Positions 43,748 to 53,050 are shown, counted from the first letter of the stretch. The stretch: 64,000 nt of DNA from Ardenticatenaceae bacterium (GCA_020634455.1 JACKBQ010000001.1:2108001-2172000), one strand, 5' to 3'. Numbers and translations: made by a program. Notes: generated by a model not told the origin, from the sequence alone.

Positions 43748-46700
43748 TTACGAATCGGTATTTTCCTGCACAATCACGGAAAACCCAATGACTTGCCCAT
43801 CGTTATCTTTGAGGGGGTACCAGCCTGCTTGCCAAGTTTTTTGGACGCCGGGCTGCACGGCCGTTTCACCCTGGAATTCAATATCTGTAACTGGCTCACC
43901 TGTTTTCAAGATGTCGGCGGCCAGTTTTTGTGCCTGCTCAGCTTGCGCGGGCACCATTTCCTGAATCGTTTTGCCGATGTGGTCTGCGGCCGGAATGCCG
44001 TTGATAACCGCCAGCCTGTTATTGATGTGGATGTAACGCAAATTGACATCCAGCACAGCCAGGCCAATGGGCAAGTCATTGTAATAGGATGTCGTCTCGG
44101 CCTTGGACTTTTGCAGCAGATCTTCGGATTGTGCTCGTTCGAGAATATCGGTTGTTTGGCGGGCCACTAAATCAATCAGATGGAGGGTGGTTGCATCCGG
44201 TTTGTGGGGTGTTTTGGTGTGGGTGGAAAGTACGCCCAATACCTGTCCGGAACGGCCGATTAAAGGCGTAGATTGTACTGCCTGTACCCCAGCTTTTAAC
44301 TGTACCTCAAGCGCCTGTGTGCCCACAAAAATAGGGCTGGTGGTGACGTCTTCTACAACAATCCGCTCCTGGCGCTCCAGGGCGGTTCCACACGCTCCAT
44401 TACCTTCGCTAACACTATCCCAAAACTGTAAAAATTCAGATTCAAAACCAATTTGCGCCACAATTTTTAACGAGTTTGAATTCGGATCAAACAGCTGCAT
44501 GTTGCCCATATCGGCACCGGCAATGGTAACGGCCGTTTTCACAATCGCATCCAGAATGGCCTGCCGGTCGCCATTTTCCATAAAAAGTGCCCCAAGGTTG
44601 ATGAGCTGCATTATCGCGTCCAAATAACCTTCCACCTGTTTTTTACTGACAAACAGCGACTCCTCGGCCTGCTTGCGTTCGGTAATGTCTATTGAGGTGA
44701 TAACCGCACCCTCAATAACATTATCCAGAGTACGGTAAGGGCGGATGCGCATCATGTAGACATCTCCAGCCTGGGTTCGCACTTCAAATTCTTTGGGAAC
44801 CAGGGTATCGAGAACCGTTTGAATATCTTCAACCAACGTATTGTAATTAACCAGGTTGGAGACGATGTGACCCACGGGCCGACCGATGTCGGTTTGGATG
44901 AAGTTAATAAGCTGCGTGGCGGCCGGGGTGAAACGGACAATGTGCTGCTGCATGTCTACAAACAGGGTTGCCACCCCGGTACCAGCCAGCAGATTATTCA
45001 TGTCGTTGTTGGTACGCGATAGTTCGGAGATATTGCTTTGTAATTCAGTGTTGACCGTGGCCAATTCCTCGTTGACCGATTGCAGTTCTTCTTTAGAAGT
45101 TTCTAACTCTTCGTTGGTGGATTGCAGCTCTTCGTTGACCGACTGCAATTCTTCATTGGCCGATTTAAGTTCTTCATTGGAGGTTTCCAGCTCTTCGATG
45201 GTTGTCTGGAGATAATCCTCTTTGCCGCGCAGTTCCAGTTCCAGGGCAGCAATGCGGGCCTGGGCTTCGCTGGAAAACGGTGCGTCATCGGCGCTTATGT
45301 CAGCGTCATCCTCTGACAATTCAGGCTGTTCCTCCAGAACAACCAGGTAAATATCTGATAATAAACCGGAGCCCTCCTTGAAGGCGACCGGCTGCACGGC
45401 GAGGTTGGCGAGAATCGTATCACCGTTAGTGCGAACGCGCAGCCCATGAAAATGAACCGGCTTCCTTTCGGTTACGGCCTGGCGCAGGGCGGCAGTCAGC
45501 TCGCGCTGTAGGCCGCTGCGGGCCATGGCCATAATGTTCATGGCGGCATCGCCAGGGGCCGGTTCCAGGAATTTACCGGTACGGCCGTAAATATGCAGAA
45601 TCTCACCCCGTTCATTGACCAGCGCCCCGACCGAGCCATAGTAGTCCAATAGAGCCTTCTGAATGATTCCCTGTAAATTTACCTGTTTGTTCGGGTGGCC
45701 GTCAGACGGCCGCTCATGGGCAACGGTTCCCCTGGCTAGCGGCGGAACAAATTCCCCTAAAGGTAAGCGGGAAGCCCCAGAAAGATCCTCTTGCCGCAGA
45801 TAAATCTTCCATTTTCGGTCCAGCGGCTGAAAAGCATTCGTGTGTTCACCCACCGTTTCCGACGCGCCCAGAAAAAGCACGCCTTCCGGGTTGAGGGCAT
45901 AGTGAAATAGAGGAATGAGCCTTTTTTGCAGGTCGCCGTTCATATAAATCAACAAGTTACGGCAGCTAATCAAATCCAGTTTAGAAAAGGGCGGATCCTT
46001 GATCACATTTTGCTCAGAAAAAACAAGCAAATCGCGCACACTTTTCTGAACCCGGTAGGTATTGCTGTCTTCATCCAGTGCAAAGAAGCGGGCCAGCCGT
46101 TCCGGGGTGATGTCAGCGGCAATGCTGCCGGGAAATACCCCGCTACGGGCCTGTTCAATCGCCTGTTGGTCAATATCGGTGGCAAAAATCTGCACTTTGA
46201 AGGTCAGTTTTAATGTTTCCATCTGTTCCTGAACGAGGATAGCCAGCGAATAAGCTTCCTCGCCGGTGGAACAGCCACAAACCCAGACGCGAATGTCGGC
46301 GCCAATCGGCTTATTGTTAAAGAGCCGGGGAATGACCTGGGTTTCCAGCACCTGAAAGGCTTCGGGATCGCGGAAGAAACTGGTCACGCCGATCAACATA
46401 TCCCGGAACAAGGCTTCTAATTCAACGGTGCTATTTTGCAGGTACCGCAGATAATCATCCATCTGCTCTAACTGCGCCAAAGCCATCCGTCTTTCCACCC
46501 GGCGGATTAAGGTGTTTTGTTTATACTGTGAAAAATCATGGCCGGTTTGAGCGCGAATGAGAATACAGATTTTTTGCAGCGTATCTTCTAACTTGGGCGT
46601 GGGTGGTGCAACATGAATTGTACGCCTACCAAAGGCATGGCTGACATAGGCGATTAAACGGGCCGGCATATCGGCCGGTGGTAAAATGTCATCAACCAGG

Positions 46701-47311
46701 CCAGTGGCAATGGCGCTGCGTGGCATACCGTCATAGGAAGTAGATTCGGGGGACTGAACGAGTACAATACCCCCTTCCCCTTTGACGGCGCGCACGCCCA
46801 GCGTCCCATCCGTCCCCGTGCCGGAGAGGACAATGCAGATGGCACGTTCATGCTGATCCTGAGCCAGTGAACGGAAGAAGAAATCAATGGGCAGCCGCAC
46901 GCCGCGCGGCGCGTTAGGCTCCAGCAGGCGCAGCACACCGTTGAGAATAGCCATATCGCGGTTGGGAGGAATGATGTAGGTGCAATTAGGCTCTACCTTC
47001 ATGCCGTCTTCAACTTCGTAGACCTGCATGGGGGTGTACCGTTTGACCAACTCAGTGAGAATGCTTTTATGATCGGGCGAAAGATGCTGCACCAGCACAA
47101 AAGCCATACCGCTCTCCGATTTGGCTGGCATGGCCGAGAAGAACTTTTCAAAGGCGGCCAAGCCACCAGCGGAAGCGCCAATGCCAACGATGGGGAAGTC
47201 CTGGCCTGTTTGGTCAGGCTGTTTCGTTTCGTCAACAGCCTCCATTTTCTGTTCAATGATGGTTGGCGGGGTTTCTTGTTTTGTACCAGATTTCTTTTTT
47301 CTGCTCATCAT
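43748..47311 (-). CDS. CheB-CheR-PAS fusion signalling protein
   Basis: 1187 residues. A CheB methylesterase domain (about 38-225) has the triad Ser47 (GASAGG), His76 (QHLSPDH) and Asp168 (GTGTDGTLG). A CheR methyltransferase domain (about 240-500) has VCGCSTGEEAYSLAI. A PAS-like segment leads to a long coiled coil of EELxSxNEEL heptads (about 690-775), then PAS, GAF and PAS domains to the C terminus. Such fusions occur away from chemotaxis clusters and act in two-component signalling; no MCP, CheA or CheW gene is in the window. The downstream hybrid kinase is the likely partner. Confidence 0.88.
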   Translation of the reverse strand: MMSRKKKSGTKQETPPTIIEQKMEAVDETKQPDQTGQDFPIVGIGASAGGLAAFEKFFSAMPAKSESGMAFVLVQHLSPDHKSILTELVKRYTPMQVYEVEDGMKVEPNCTYIIPPNRDMAILNGVLRLLEPNAPRGVRLPIDFFFRSLAQDQHERAICIVLSGTGTDGTLGVRAVKGEGGIVLVQSPESTSYDGMPRSAIATGLVDDILPPADMPARLIAYVSHAFGRRTIHVAPPTPKLEDTLQKICILIRAQTGHDFSQYKQNTLIRRVERRMALAQLEQMDDYLRYLQNSTVELEALFRDMLIGVTSFFRDPEAFQVLETQVIPRLFNNKPIGADIRVWVCGCSTGEEAYSLAILVQEQMETLKLTFKVQIFATDIDQQAIEQARSGVFPGSIAADITPERLARFFALDEDSNTYRVQKSVRDLLVFSEQNVIKDPPFSKLDLISCRNLLIYMNGDLQKRLIPLFHYALNPEGVLFLGASETVGEHTNAFQPLDRKWKIYLRQEDLSGASRLPLGEFVPPLARGTVAHERPSDGHPNKQVNLQGIIQKALLDYYGSVGALVNERGEILHIYGRTGKFLEPAPGDAAMNIMAMARSGLQRELTAALRQAVTERKPVHFHGLRVRTNGDTILANLAVQPVAFKEGSGLLSDIYLVVLEEQPELSEDDADISADDAPFSSEAQARIAALELELRGKEDYLQTTIEELETSNEELKSANEELQSVNEELQSTNEELETSKEELQSVNEELATVNTELQSNISELSRTNNDMNNLLAGTGVATLFVDMQQHIVRFTPAATQLINFIQTDIGRPVGHIVSNLVNYNTLVEDIQTVLDTLVPKEFEVRTQAGDVYMMRIRPYRTLDNVIEGAVITSIDITERKQAEESLFVSKKQVEGYLDAIMQLINLGALFMENGDRQAILDAIVKTAVTIAGADMGNMQLFDPNSNSLKIVAQIGFESEFLQFWDSVSEGNGACGTALERQERIVVEDVTTSPIFVGTQALEVQLKAGVQAVQSTPLIGRSGQVLGVLSTHTKTPHKPDATTLHLIDLVARQTTDILERAQSEDLLQKSKAETTSYYNDLPIGLAVLDVNLRYIHINNRLAVINGIPAADHIGKTIQEMVPAQAEQAQKLAADILKTGEPVTDIEFQGETAVQPGVQKTWQAGWYPLKDNDGQVIGFSVIVQENTDS

Positions 47312-47549
47312 ACACCTGCGAGGGGGGGGATTATTCTGTAATGGTTACATTATATACTAATTAGTCCGCTTTAGAATTAGCATCACTTGCAGGTGGTGTG
47401 ATTGGCGGCAAAACAGTCAGGTCAGGTTGTCCAATTGCATAGGTTACAGAGGATAACAACGTGGCTTAACTGTTTTCTGCGGCGAGAACGGCCGTACACA
47501 AAATCCCCAGCGTCGAGTATTGCTTTATTGGCAGAACCTGCAGGCAATC

Positions 47550-48203
47550 CTACCCGTAGGTTGGGCGCTGTGGCCAGCCAGCGGGAGAATCTTCCCAATC
47601 TTCTTGTCGCCCGTAGGGAGTCATATCCAGCAATCTATACACATCACTTAGCGATTCGCAACCGCGTTTGTAAGTTGAATAGGTATGAAATATGTCATCA
47701 CCAACACGGAAGAAGACACTTAAACCATGTCTTTCGCCGCCATCAACTGTAACTTCGAAGTCCTGATTGAAATCGGTGTCAAAGGATGAGTACCAGGAAC
47801 GTTCCCAGTCCATACGCGTTTTGTATGCAAGCAGCTTTTCTAATGGAGCACGCGAGATAATGACAAATTGTGTGTTACGCACTTGGAGTTCGGATAAATC
47901 CCCCAGATCATTTACAAATCCAGTACAGCCCATGCAACCATCATCCCAAGAAGGGTCAAACATAAAGTGATACACAATGAGTTGGCTATGCCCGTCGAAC
48001 AAATCGTAAAGGCTATGTTGCCCTTCTGGACCGTTAAATGTGTAGGTTTTTTCAACCTTTACCATGGGCAATCTGCGGCGTTCAGCGCTGACCTGGTCTT
48101 GATGTTTGGTAAGCGCCTTCTCATGGGCAAGCAATGTTTCCCGAGCTGCCAGCCATTCGTCTTTACTTACAATTTTGGGATGCGCCGAATCTTGAGTTGT
48201 CAT
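47550..48203 (-). CDS. DUF899 thioredoxin-like protein
   Basis: 217-residue soluble protein of the DUF899 family: KTYTFNGPEGQHSLYDLFDGHSQLIVYHFMF and the cysteine pair DDGCMGCTGFVNDL are characteristic, with a thioredoxin-like fold predicted. The reaction is not established; a redox role is assumed from the fold and Cys pair. It stands 77 bp downstream of the small membrane-protein gene. It contains no octamer. Confidence 0.82.
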   Translation of the reverse strand: MTTQDSAHPKIVSKDEWLAARETLLAHEKALTKHQDQVSAERRRLPMVKVEKTYTFNGPEGQHSLYDLFDGHSQLIVYHFMFDPSWDDGCMGCTGFVNDLGDLSELQVRNTQFVIISRAPLEKLLAYKTRMDWERSWYSSFDTDFNQDFEVTVDGGERHGLSVFFRVGDDIFHTYSTYKRGCESLSDVYRLLDMTPYGRQEDWEDSPAGWPQRPTYG

Positions 48204-48280
48204 ATTTTGTCCTTTCCTGACTCAGTTAAAATAAGCGGAATCTTAGAATATATGTTCTACTCAGTCAAGATGAAAAGGCA

Positions 48281-48598
48281 CTACAATCCACCAGCTTTTT
48301 TACCCCCAAAAGCCGCAGAACTGAGGTAAAACAGCCCGATGATGACAAACAGTCCTCCAGGCACACCGCCACAGGCCAGCCTTAGCATCAACATCCCTTG
48401 TTCTGGGGAGTTGGGCAATGGCGTGCCGCTCTGTTTCACCAACAGAAGTTCCCAAAGAAGATAAATTTGCCCAACCAGGAATCCCCAGAAAATGAGCTTA
48501 CCCTCGTTTTTCTTATTATCTTTTCGCGCTTTCCACCAAGAAATGAGCAGATAAGCTTGAATTAAAAGGACAATAATGGTTGGGACAAAATATATCAT
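48281..48598 (-). CDS. Small membrane protein, unknown function
   Basis: 105 residues with three hydrophobic segments (about 2-20, 34-52, 72-93) and a Gly/Lys-rich end (FGGKKAGGL). The ATG at 48598 lies 7 bp after the ppgK stop and is chosen because the upstream in-frame extension overlaps ppgK and is not hydrophobic. Probably the last gene of the enoyl-CoA hydratase-patatin-ppgK operon. Family not recognised. Confidence 0.65.
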   Translation of the reverse strand: MIYFVPTIIVLLIQAYLLISWWKARKDNKKNEGKLIFWGFLVGQIYLLWELLLVKQSGTPLPNSPEQGMLMLRLACGGVPGGLFVIIGLFYLSSAAFGGKKAGGL

Positions 48599-48605
48599 CG
48601 CTTCA

Positions 48606-49349
48606 CTAGCTTGTTTCGGCGGCGAGAACGGCCGCTCCAATAATTCCCGCCTCGTTGCGCAGTTCCGCCGGGATGATGGTGGCCCGCGTTTTGATGAAGT
48701 GCAGAAACTCCTCGTGCTTCTTGCTGACGCCACCGCCAATGATGATCAGCTCCGGTGAAAACAGAAATTCGATGTGCTGGAAGTAGGTATTCAGCCGCTT
48801 GCCCCACTGCTTCCAGGTCAGGTTTTTCTCTTCGCGGATGCGTTCAGCCGCGTGATTTTCCGCATCTTTTTTCTGGCCGCGCAGGTAAACGTGGCCGAGT
48901 TCCGTGTTGGGCACCAAATGTCCGTTCACAAAAACCGCGCTGCCAATGCCCGTGCCCAGCGTGAAGATCATCACCGTGCCCGGCACATCTTTGCCCGCGC
49001 CAAAGCGCATCACCGCCACGCCCGCTACATCCGCATCATTGGCCAGGATCACCGGGCAACCTGTGACTTCAGCCATCATTTGCTGGGCTGGGAAGCCAAT
49101 CCATTCGTCATCAATGTTAGCCGCAGACCACGTAACACCGTTGATGACAATGGCCGGAATGCCCACGCCAATCGGCCCGCTATATTCAAAATGGTCCACA
49201 ATTTGCTTCAGCACGCCGATAACTGCTTCTGGTTTGGCCGGTTGCGGCGTGGGAATCCGCAGGCGATCCGTCACCATTTCCCCTTTTTCTGTGTCTACCA
49301 GCGCGCCTTTAATGCCGCTACCCCCAATGTCAATGCCAAGTGCGATCAT
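48606..49349 (-). CDS. ppgK: Polyphosphate glucokinase (ROK family)
   Basis: 247-residue sugar kinase. The phosphate-binding loop is GIDIGGSGIKG, VILANDADVAG carries the catalytic Asp, and LGTGIGSAVFVNGHLVPNTELGH is the pattern of PPGK enzymes, which phosphorylate glucose from polyphosphate and/or ATP. It is close to the usual PPGK length and lacks the CxCGxxGC zinc motif of ordinary ROK glucokinases. Its ATG overlaps the stop of the patatin gene by 4 bp, so the genes are translationally coupled. Confidence 0.85.
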   Translation of the reverse strand: MIALGIDIGGSGIKGALVDTEKGEMVTDRLRIPTPQPAKPEAVIGVLKQIVDHFEYSGPIGVGIPAIVINGVTWSAANIDDEWIGFPAQQMMAEVTGCPVILANDADVAGVAVMRFGAGKDVPGTVMIFTLGTGIGSAVFVNGHLVPNTELGHVYLRGQKKDAENHAAERIREEKNLTWKQWGKRLNTYFQHIEFLFSPELIIIGGGVSKKHEEFLHFIKTRATIIPAELRNEAGIIGAAVLAAETS

Positions 49350-50197
49350 TCTTCTTTCCTCCTGCCAATGGTTTTTTTGTTGATGGCGGCTAACTGCGCT
49401 TCTACTTCGCGCACGGCCGTTTTCCCCGCCGCTAGCCCCTCATCCAACCGATGAAAATCGAACAGCCCGATGGAGCCCATGTTGGGCTGCAACAAAATTT
49501 CTGGTTTGGAGATGGCCAGATGTTTTTGCAACGTCTGCGCCGTGATGATGTCTGCCACCACAGACATGATTTGCCACGTTTTTTGCCGTTGGGTCAGGGC
49601 CAGCGCCTTGCCCAGCACGCCGGTGGGCGTTGGCGCGGGTTTGTCTGGCGTGCCAAAGGGTGCCGTGTTGCTCAAATCTACGGCGATGACGTACGTTGCA
49701 CCGCGCGCGCGGGCAATGCTGAACGGCGTGTTGTTGAGGATGCCGCCGTCGGTGAGCACCATGCCGTCCCGCTCCACCGGAGGGAACAAAATGGGAATGG
49801 CAATGGTGGCGAGTACGGCCGTAATCACATCCCCCTCATCCAAAATCACCTCTTTGCGCGATACCAAATCAGAGGTAACAACCGCCAGCGGAAGGCCCAA
49901 CTCCGAAAATTTCGGCCGTCCGATGTACGATTCCAGCAGCTGCTCGATTTTGTTCACACCCGCCAACGCAGCGGCGCTGCCAGAAAACGAGTACAGCGAA
50001 GCAATGTTCATCTCCCGGAAACAATCCGTGAGATCGTCACAGGTGAGGCCAGAAGCGTACAGTGCCCCCACCAAACCGCCAATGCTGGTGCCAGTAATGA
50101 GGGCGGGACGGATTTCCAGCCGTTCCAGCTCCATCAACACGCCGATGTGAGCCGCACCCCGTGCGCCACCCCCGCCTAAAGCCAGGCCAATCTTCAT
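49346..50197 (-). CDS. Patatin-like phospholipase
   Basis: 283-residue serine lipid acyl hydrolase. The oxyanion loop is LGGGGARG, the nucleophile Ser38 is in GTSIGG, and the catalytic Asp150 is in LTDGGILNNTPF, giving the Ser-Asp dyad of the RssA/patatin family. No signal peptide, so cytoplasmic or membrane-peripheral. It starts 1 bp after the enoyl-CoA hydratase stop and overlaps ppgK by 4 bp. The operon suggests coupled use of lipid acyl chains and glucose phosphate, but this is inference. Confidence 0.88.
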   Translation of the reverse strand: MKIGLALGGGGARGAAHIGVLMELERLEIRPALITGTSIGGLVGALYASGLTCDDLTDCFREMNIASLYSFSGSAAALAGVNKIEQLLESYIGRPKFSELGLPLAVVTSDLVSRKEVILDEGDVITAVLATIAIPILFPPVERDGMVLTDGGILNNTPFSIARARGATYVIAVDLSNTAPFGTPDKPAPTPTGVLGKALALTQRQKTWQIMSVVADIITAQTLQKHLAISKPEILLQPNMGSIGLFDFHRLDEGLAAGKTAVREVEAQLAAINKKTIGRRKEE

Positions 50198-50198
50198 C

Positions 50199-50990
50199 TT
50201 ACTTTCCTTTGAAAGAAGGCGGCCGTTTCATCATGAAACTTTGCGCCCCTTCCAGAAAATCTTCACTGCTCATGAGCTGACTCTGCGCCCACCCTTCCAA
50301 CATCAACCCGCGATCAATGTCGCTCAGGCCATCAATGACCCGCTTGGCCATGCCCACCGCCAGCGGCGCGGCCAGGTTGATTTCGGCGGCCAGCTCCTCC
50401 GCTTTGGCCATGAGCTGATCTTCGGGCACGACGTAGTTCACAATGCCCCACCGTTCCGCATAGGCCATGTCAAAATGCCGCCCGGTGAAAATCAGCTCCT
50501 TAGCGCGGGCCGGGCCGACCAGCCGCGTCAGCCGCGTGGTGCCCCCCACATCCGGGATGATGCCCAGGCGCGTTTCCGGCAGCCCCATCTGCGTCCCCTC
50601 GGCGGCAATGCGGATGTCGCAGGCCAGGGCCAGCTCCATCGCCAAACCAAGGCAGTAACCATGCAGCAGGGCAATCGTAGGCACCTCCAGGCGCTCCAAC
50701 CGGGTGTGTACCGCCTGAAAATCATCGGTGATGTGGCGCATGCGCTGCTGCCAGTGCGGGCCATACTTTTGTGCCAGCCCCAGCAAATTACTCACGTCAA
50801 TCCCGGCCGAAAACGCTTTGCCCTCGCCGCGAATGATGACGGTGCGGATGTTGGGGGTGCGGTTTGCTTGGGATACGGCCGTATCCAACCCCTCGATCAA
50901 TTCCGTATTCATCGCATTCCGCTTGTCCGGCCGATTTAGAATTATTTCAAAAATGGAGTCCCGCTGCTGTGTTAGGACTAATTCGCTCAT
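50199..50990 (-). CDS. Enoyl-CoA hydratase/isomerase
   Basis: 263-residue crotonase-fold enzyme. LNRPDKRNAMN, FSAGIDVSNLLG (first oxyanion element) and ETRLGIIPDVGGTTRLTRLVG (second element with a catalytic acid) define the family. It would hydrate or isomerise an acyl-CoA, consistent with beta-oxidation feeding EtfAB. Two adjacent ATGs (50993, 50990) follow CGGAGGG; the second is better spaced. First gene of a tight operon with patatin and ppgK. Confidence 0.88.
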   Translation of the reverse strand: MSELVLTQQRDSIFEIILNRPDKRNAMNTELIEGLDTAVSQANRTPNIRTVIIRGEGKAFSAGIDVSNLLGLAQKYGPHWQQRMRHITDDFQAVHTRLERLEVPTIALLHGYCLGLAMELALACDIRIAAEGTQMGLPETRLGIIPDVGGTTRLTRLVGPARAKELIFTGRHFDMAYAERWGIVNYVVPEDQLMAKAEELAAEINLAAPLAVGMAKRVIDGLSDIDRGLMLEGWAQSQLMSSEDFLEGAQSFMMKRPPSFKGK

Positions 50991-51006
50991 CATCCCTCCG
51001 TTTGTT

Positions 51007-51076
51007 AGTGAAAAGTAAAAAGTGATAAGTGAAAAGTGGACCTGTACTTTTCACTTTTTACTTATCACTTTTCACT
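51007..51076. repeat. Long inverted repeat of AGTGAAAAGT/AGTGATAAGT units
   Basis: The left arm (51007-51037) and right arm (51046-51076) are each three AGTGA(A/T)AAGT-like units in complementary orientation around an 8-bp centre. It fills the gap between the AhpD-like gene and the enoyl-CoA hydratase gene, and its edge contains the AhpD-like stop codon. Confidence 0.8.
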
Positions 51077-51626
51077 CTCTCTTATCCAGTTGGTACGCCT
51101 CCAACTCCACCCCCAGCCCATCGGCCAGGCGATTGACGAACGCATAATACCCCGTCACCTGATTTATATCCAAAATCGCCGCGTCGCTAAAGCCCACCTC
51201 GCGCAGGGCAATCACATCGGCTTCCACCATCTCCCAGGGAGCGAGGGTGAGTTTTACGGCGTAGGTGAGCATCTGGCGGTCGGCGGCGCTGAGATCGGCC
51301 GTGCGCCAATCGTTTTTGAGCGCATCAACCAGCGCCTGGTCGTTGGTCAGGCGGAGCAGCCCGGCTCCGTGGTGTACAATTCAGTAATGGCACTGGTTCA
51401 CCGCCGAGGCGACGACGGCAATCATCTCCCGCTGTGCCCGGCTCAGGTCCGACTTGCCGCGCATGAGGTGGGCGTACAGGTCGTAATGGGTACGCAGCGA
51501 TTTAGGATTCAGGCTGTGGATACGCAAAATATTATCTACCACGCCCGCTGGCTCGATGTACTTTTCATACATCGCCTTCAGCGCCCCGGTCGCTTCTTCC
51601 ATTGAGATCATCTTTATCCAGGCCAT
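51072..51626 (-). CDS. AhpD-like peroxidase-related protein, probable selenoprotein (in-frame UGA at codon 82)
   Basis: 184 residues if UGA is read as selenocysteine. Residues 1-81 (MAWIKMISMEEATGAL ... AVNQCHY) and 83-184 (IVHHGAGLLRLTND ...) are in the same frame and together form one carboxymuconolactone-decarboxylase/AhpD-fold protein. The family active site NxCxYCxxxH is here N77-Q-C79-H-Y-U82-I-V-H-H86: the TGA at 51383-51381 exactly replaces the second, resolving or peroxidatic, cysteine. A hairpin begins 11 nt later, at the distance used by bacterial SECIS elements. The start at 51626 has AGGAG upstream. It probably reduces hydroperoxides with a thiol/selenol pair. Alternatives are a sequencing error or a pseudogene, but there is no frameshift or decay downstream. 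No sel genes are in the window. Confidence 0.8.
51352..51369 (-). promoter_or_regulatory. Candidate bacterial SECIS hairpin
   Basis: In the mRNA, CGGAGC (51369-51364), a 6-nt loop CGGGCU and GCUCCG (51357-51352) form a perfect 6-bp stem. The loop begins 17 nt after the UGA and contains consecutive G residues, as expected of a SelB-binding element. The stem is short and the loop is not a textbook GGU. Confidence 0.5.
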
Positions 51627-51914
51627 CTTCCTTCTCCTAATTTTTAACTTACAAGGATGCGGAGAAAATCTACGCAATTTGCATAATCTGTGGATAAATA
51701 CCGTGCCGATGATAGCAAAAGTGGGGCAAGGACGCAGGTGGTTGGCAATTTGGTGTAGCAAGGCCACAATTGGCAGAAATTCTTTGCCACAGAGCACACA
51801 GAGACTTTAGCAAATAAATCTCCTTCTCTCTGGGCTTCCTGGGGCAAGGGTTTAGAGGTTTAGCATGTCTAAAAACGTTTATGTTACCCACTGGGGGCGA
51901 TTGGGGGGCTGCGG

Positions 51915-53018
51915 ATGAACGGCCGTTCCCACCACGCTTTTGTCACTTTCCTCATGCTCAACGACAGCTACCTGCCGGGGGTGCTGCTGCTGGCCCACGG
52001 CCTGCGCCGCCAAAAAACAGAAGCCGATTTGATTTGCATGGTGACCGAGGAAATCAGCCGCCCGGCGCGGCAGGCGTTGGCCCAGTTGTATGATGAGGTC
52101 ATTGATGTAGAAAAGATTTTTGTGCCCCATGCGCGAGTGGGCAAACGGCCGTATCTCCCCTACGTCTTCACCCGCCTGCACGCCCTGCGCCTGGGGGCCG
52201 ATGGCGATTTGGGCCACAGTTACGAGAAGATTGTCCTGCTGGACGCCGACCTGCTGCCACTGCGCCATTACGACCAACTGTTCGCGCTGCCCACGCCCGC
52301 CGGAACCATCAATGAGCGCAAAACCCACGTCATGGAATGGGGAGAGGACGGCAACTTCATTATCCCCGACAGCGTGGCGCAGGACGGCACCTGGAACTGG
52401 CACCAAATTTACGCAGACTGCCCTCACGGCCAACCCATCCCCACCGCCATCACCGACCGCGTCGCCAGCGACCCGGCTAACATGGGTGTGATCAGTTCGC
52501 TGCTCGTGCTAGAGCCGTCGCTGGCCGAGTTTAATGCCATCATGCAAGACATCCAAGCGCCAGAAATGCAGCCGCTGGTTAGCGACGCTTTCGACTGGCC
52601 GGAGATGCAATACTTGACGCTGCGCTACTCTGGTCGCTGGACAAATGTGGATTTGCGTTACCACAGCCTGAACGGCTATCCCAATCTGAACGTGCTGTAC
52701 GGGGTTCATTTCACGGGCTTCAAGCCGTGGCAATTTCGCCGCGAGGGATCAATGGACCGATACGGCCGTCGCGATGATTTCCAGCTCTGGTTCAACCTGT
52801 ACCGAGAGATGCTGCAAACCCAGCCACGGCTGCAAAGCAATCGCAAGCTGGGCACGCTTTTGCAGAAAATTAATGAATTTCTGGGCATTATTTCCGCCCC
52901 GCCAACGCAAAAGCCTGCCAGGAAACGGCCGTTTGCCCCCAAATCGCCCAAGAAACCAACCCCTCGCCGTAAAGCCGACAAAAAATTGCGTAAAAATAAG
53001 CGAAACGGCCGTTCCTGA
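51915..53018 (+). CDS. Glycosyltransferase family 8 (glycogenin-like)
   Basis: 367-residue GT-A glycosyltransferase: the N-terminal Rossmann part (FVTFLMLNDSYLPGVLLLAHGLR) and the metal-binding DAD at 110-112 (VLLDADLLPL) fit GT8/glycogenin enzymes. It would transfer a hexose from a nucleotide sugar. The last 35 residues are very basic (KRPFAPKSPKKPTPRRKADKK) and may bind membrane or nucleic acid. The ATG directly abuts an ACGGCCGT octamer, which encodes residues 2-4, and two more octamers lie in the basic tail. The 288 bp upstream (51627-51914) show only short CACAGAG-type repeat remnants. Confidence 0.8.
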   Translation: MNGRSHHAFVTFLMLNDSYLPGVLLLAHGLRRQKTEADLICMVTEEISRPARQALAQLYDEVIDVEKIFVPHARVGKRPYLPYVFTRLHALRLGADGDLGHSYEKIVLLDADLLPLRHYDQLFALPTPAGTINERKTHVMEWGEDGNFIIPDSVAQDGTWNWHQIYADCPHGQPIPTAITDRVASDPANMGVISSLLVLEPSLAEFNAIMQDIQAPEMQPLVSDAFDWPEMQYLTLRYSGRWTNVDLRYHSLNGYPNLNVLYGVHFTGFKPWQFRREGSMDRYGRRDDFQLWFNLYREMLQTQPRLQSNRKLGTLLQKINEFLGIISAPPTQKPARKRPFAPKSPKKPTPRRKADKKLRKNKRNGRS

Positions 53019-53021
53019 CTG

Positions 53022-53050
53022 TTGCTGCTTTAATTGCTTCCCACTATAAT
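53022..53050 (+). promoter_or_regulatory. Sigma70-type promoter of the BMP transporter operon
   Basis: TTGCTG (53022-53027), a 17-bp spacer and TATAAT (53045-53050), about 80 bp before the lipoprotein gene. Confidence 0.75.

Noticed and set aside
47312..47549. Possible small gene in the 238-bp gap upstream of the CheB-CheR fusion
   Set aside because: Open frames here have no ribosome-binding site and overlap the DUF899 gene; only one octamer and possible promoter sequence are visible.
51381..51626. Truncated AhpD-like gene or pseudogene ending at TGA
   Set aside because: The reading frame continues intact for 102 codons after the TGA with family-conserved sequence, and the TGA replaces precisely an active-site Cys; readthrough as Sec explains this better than decay.
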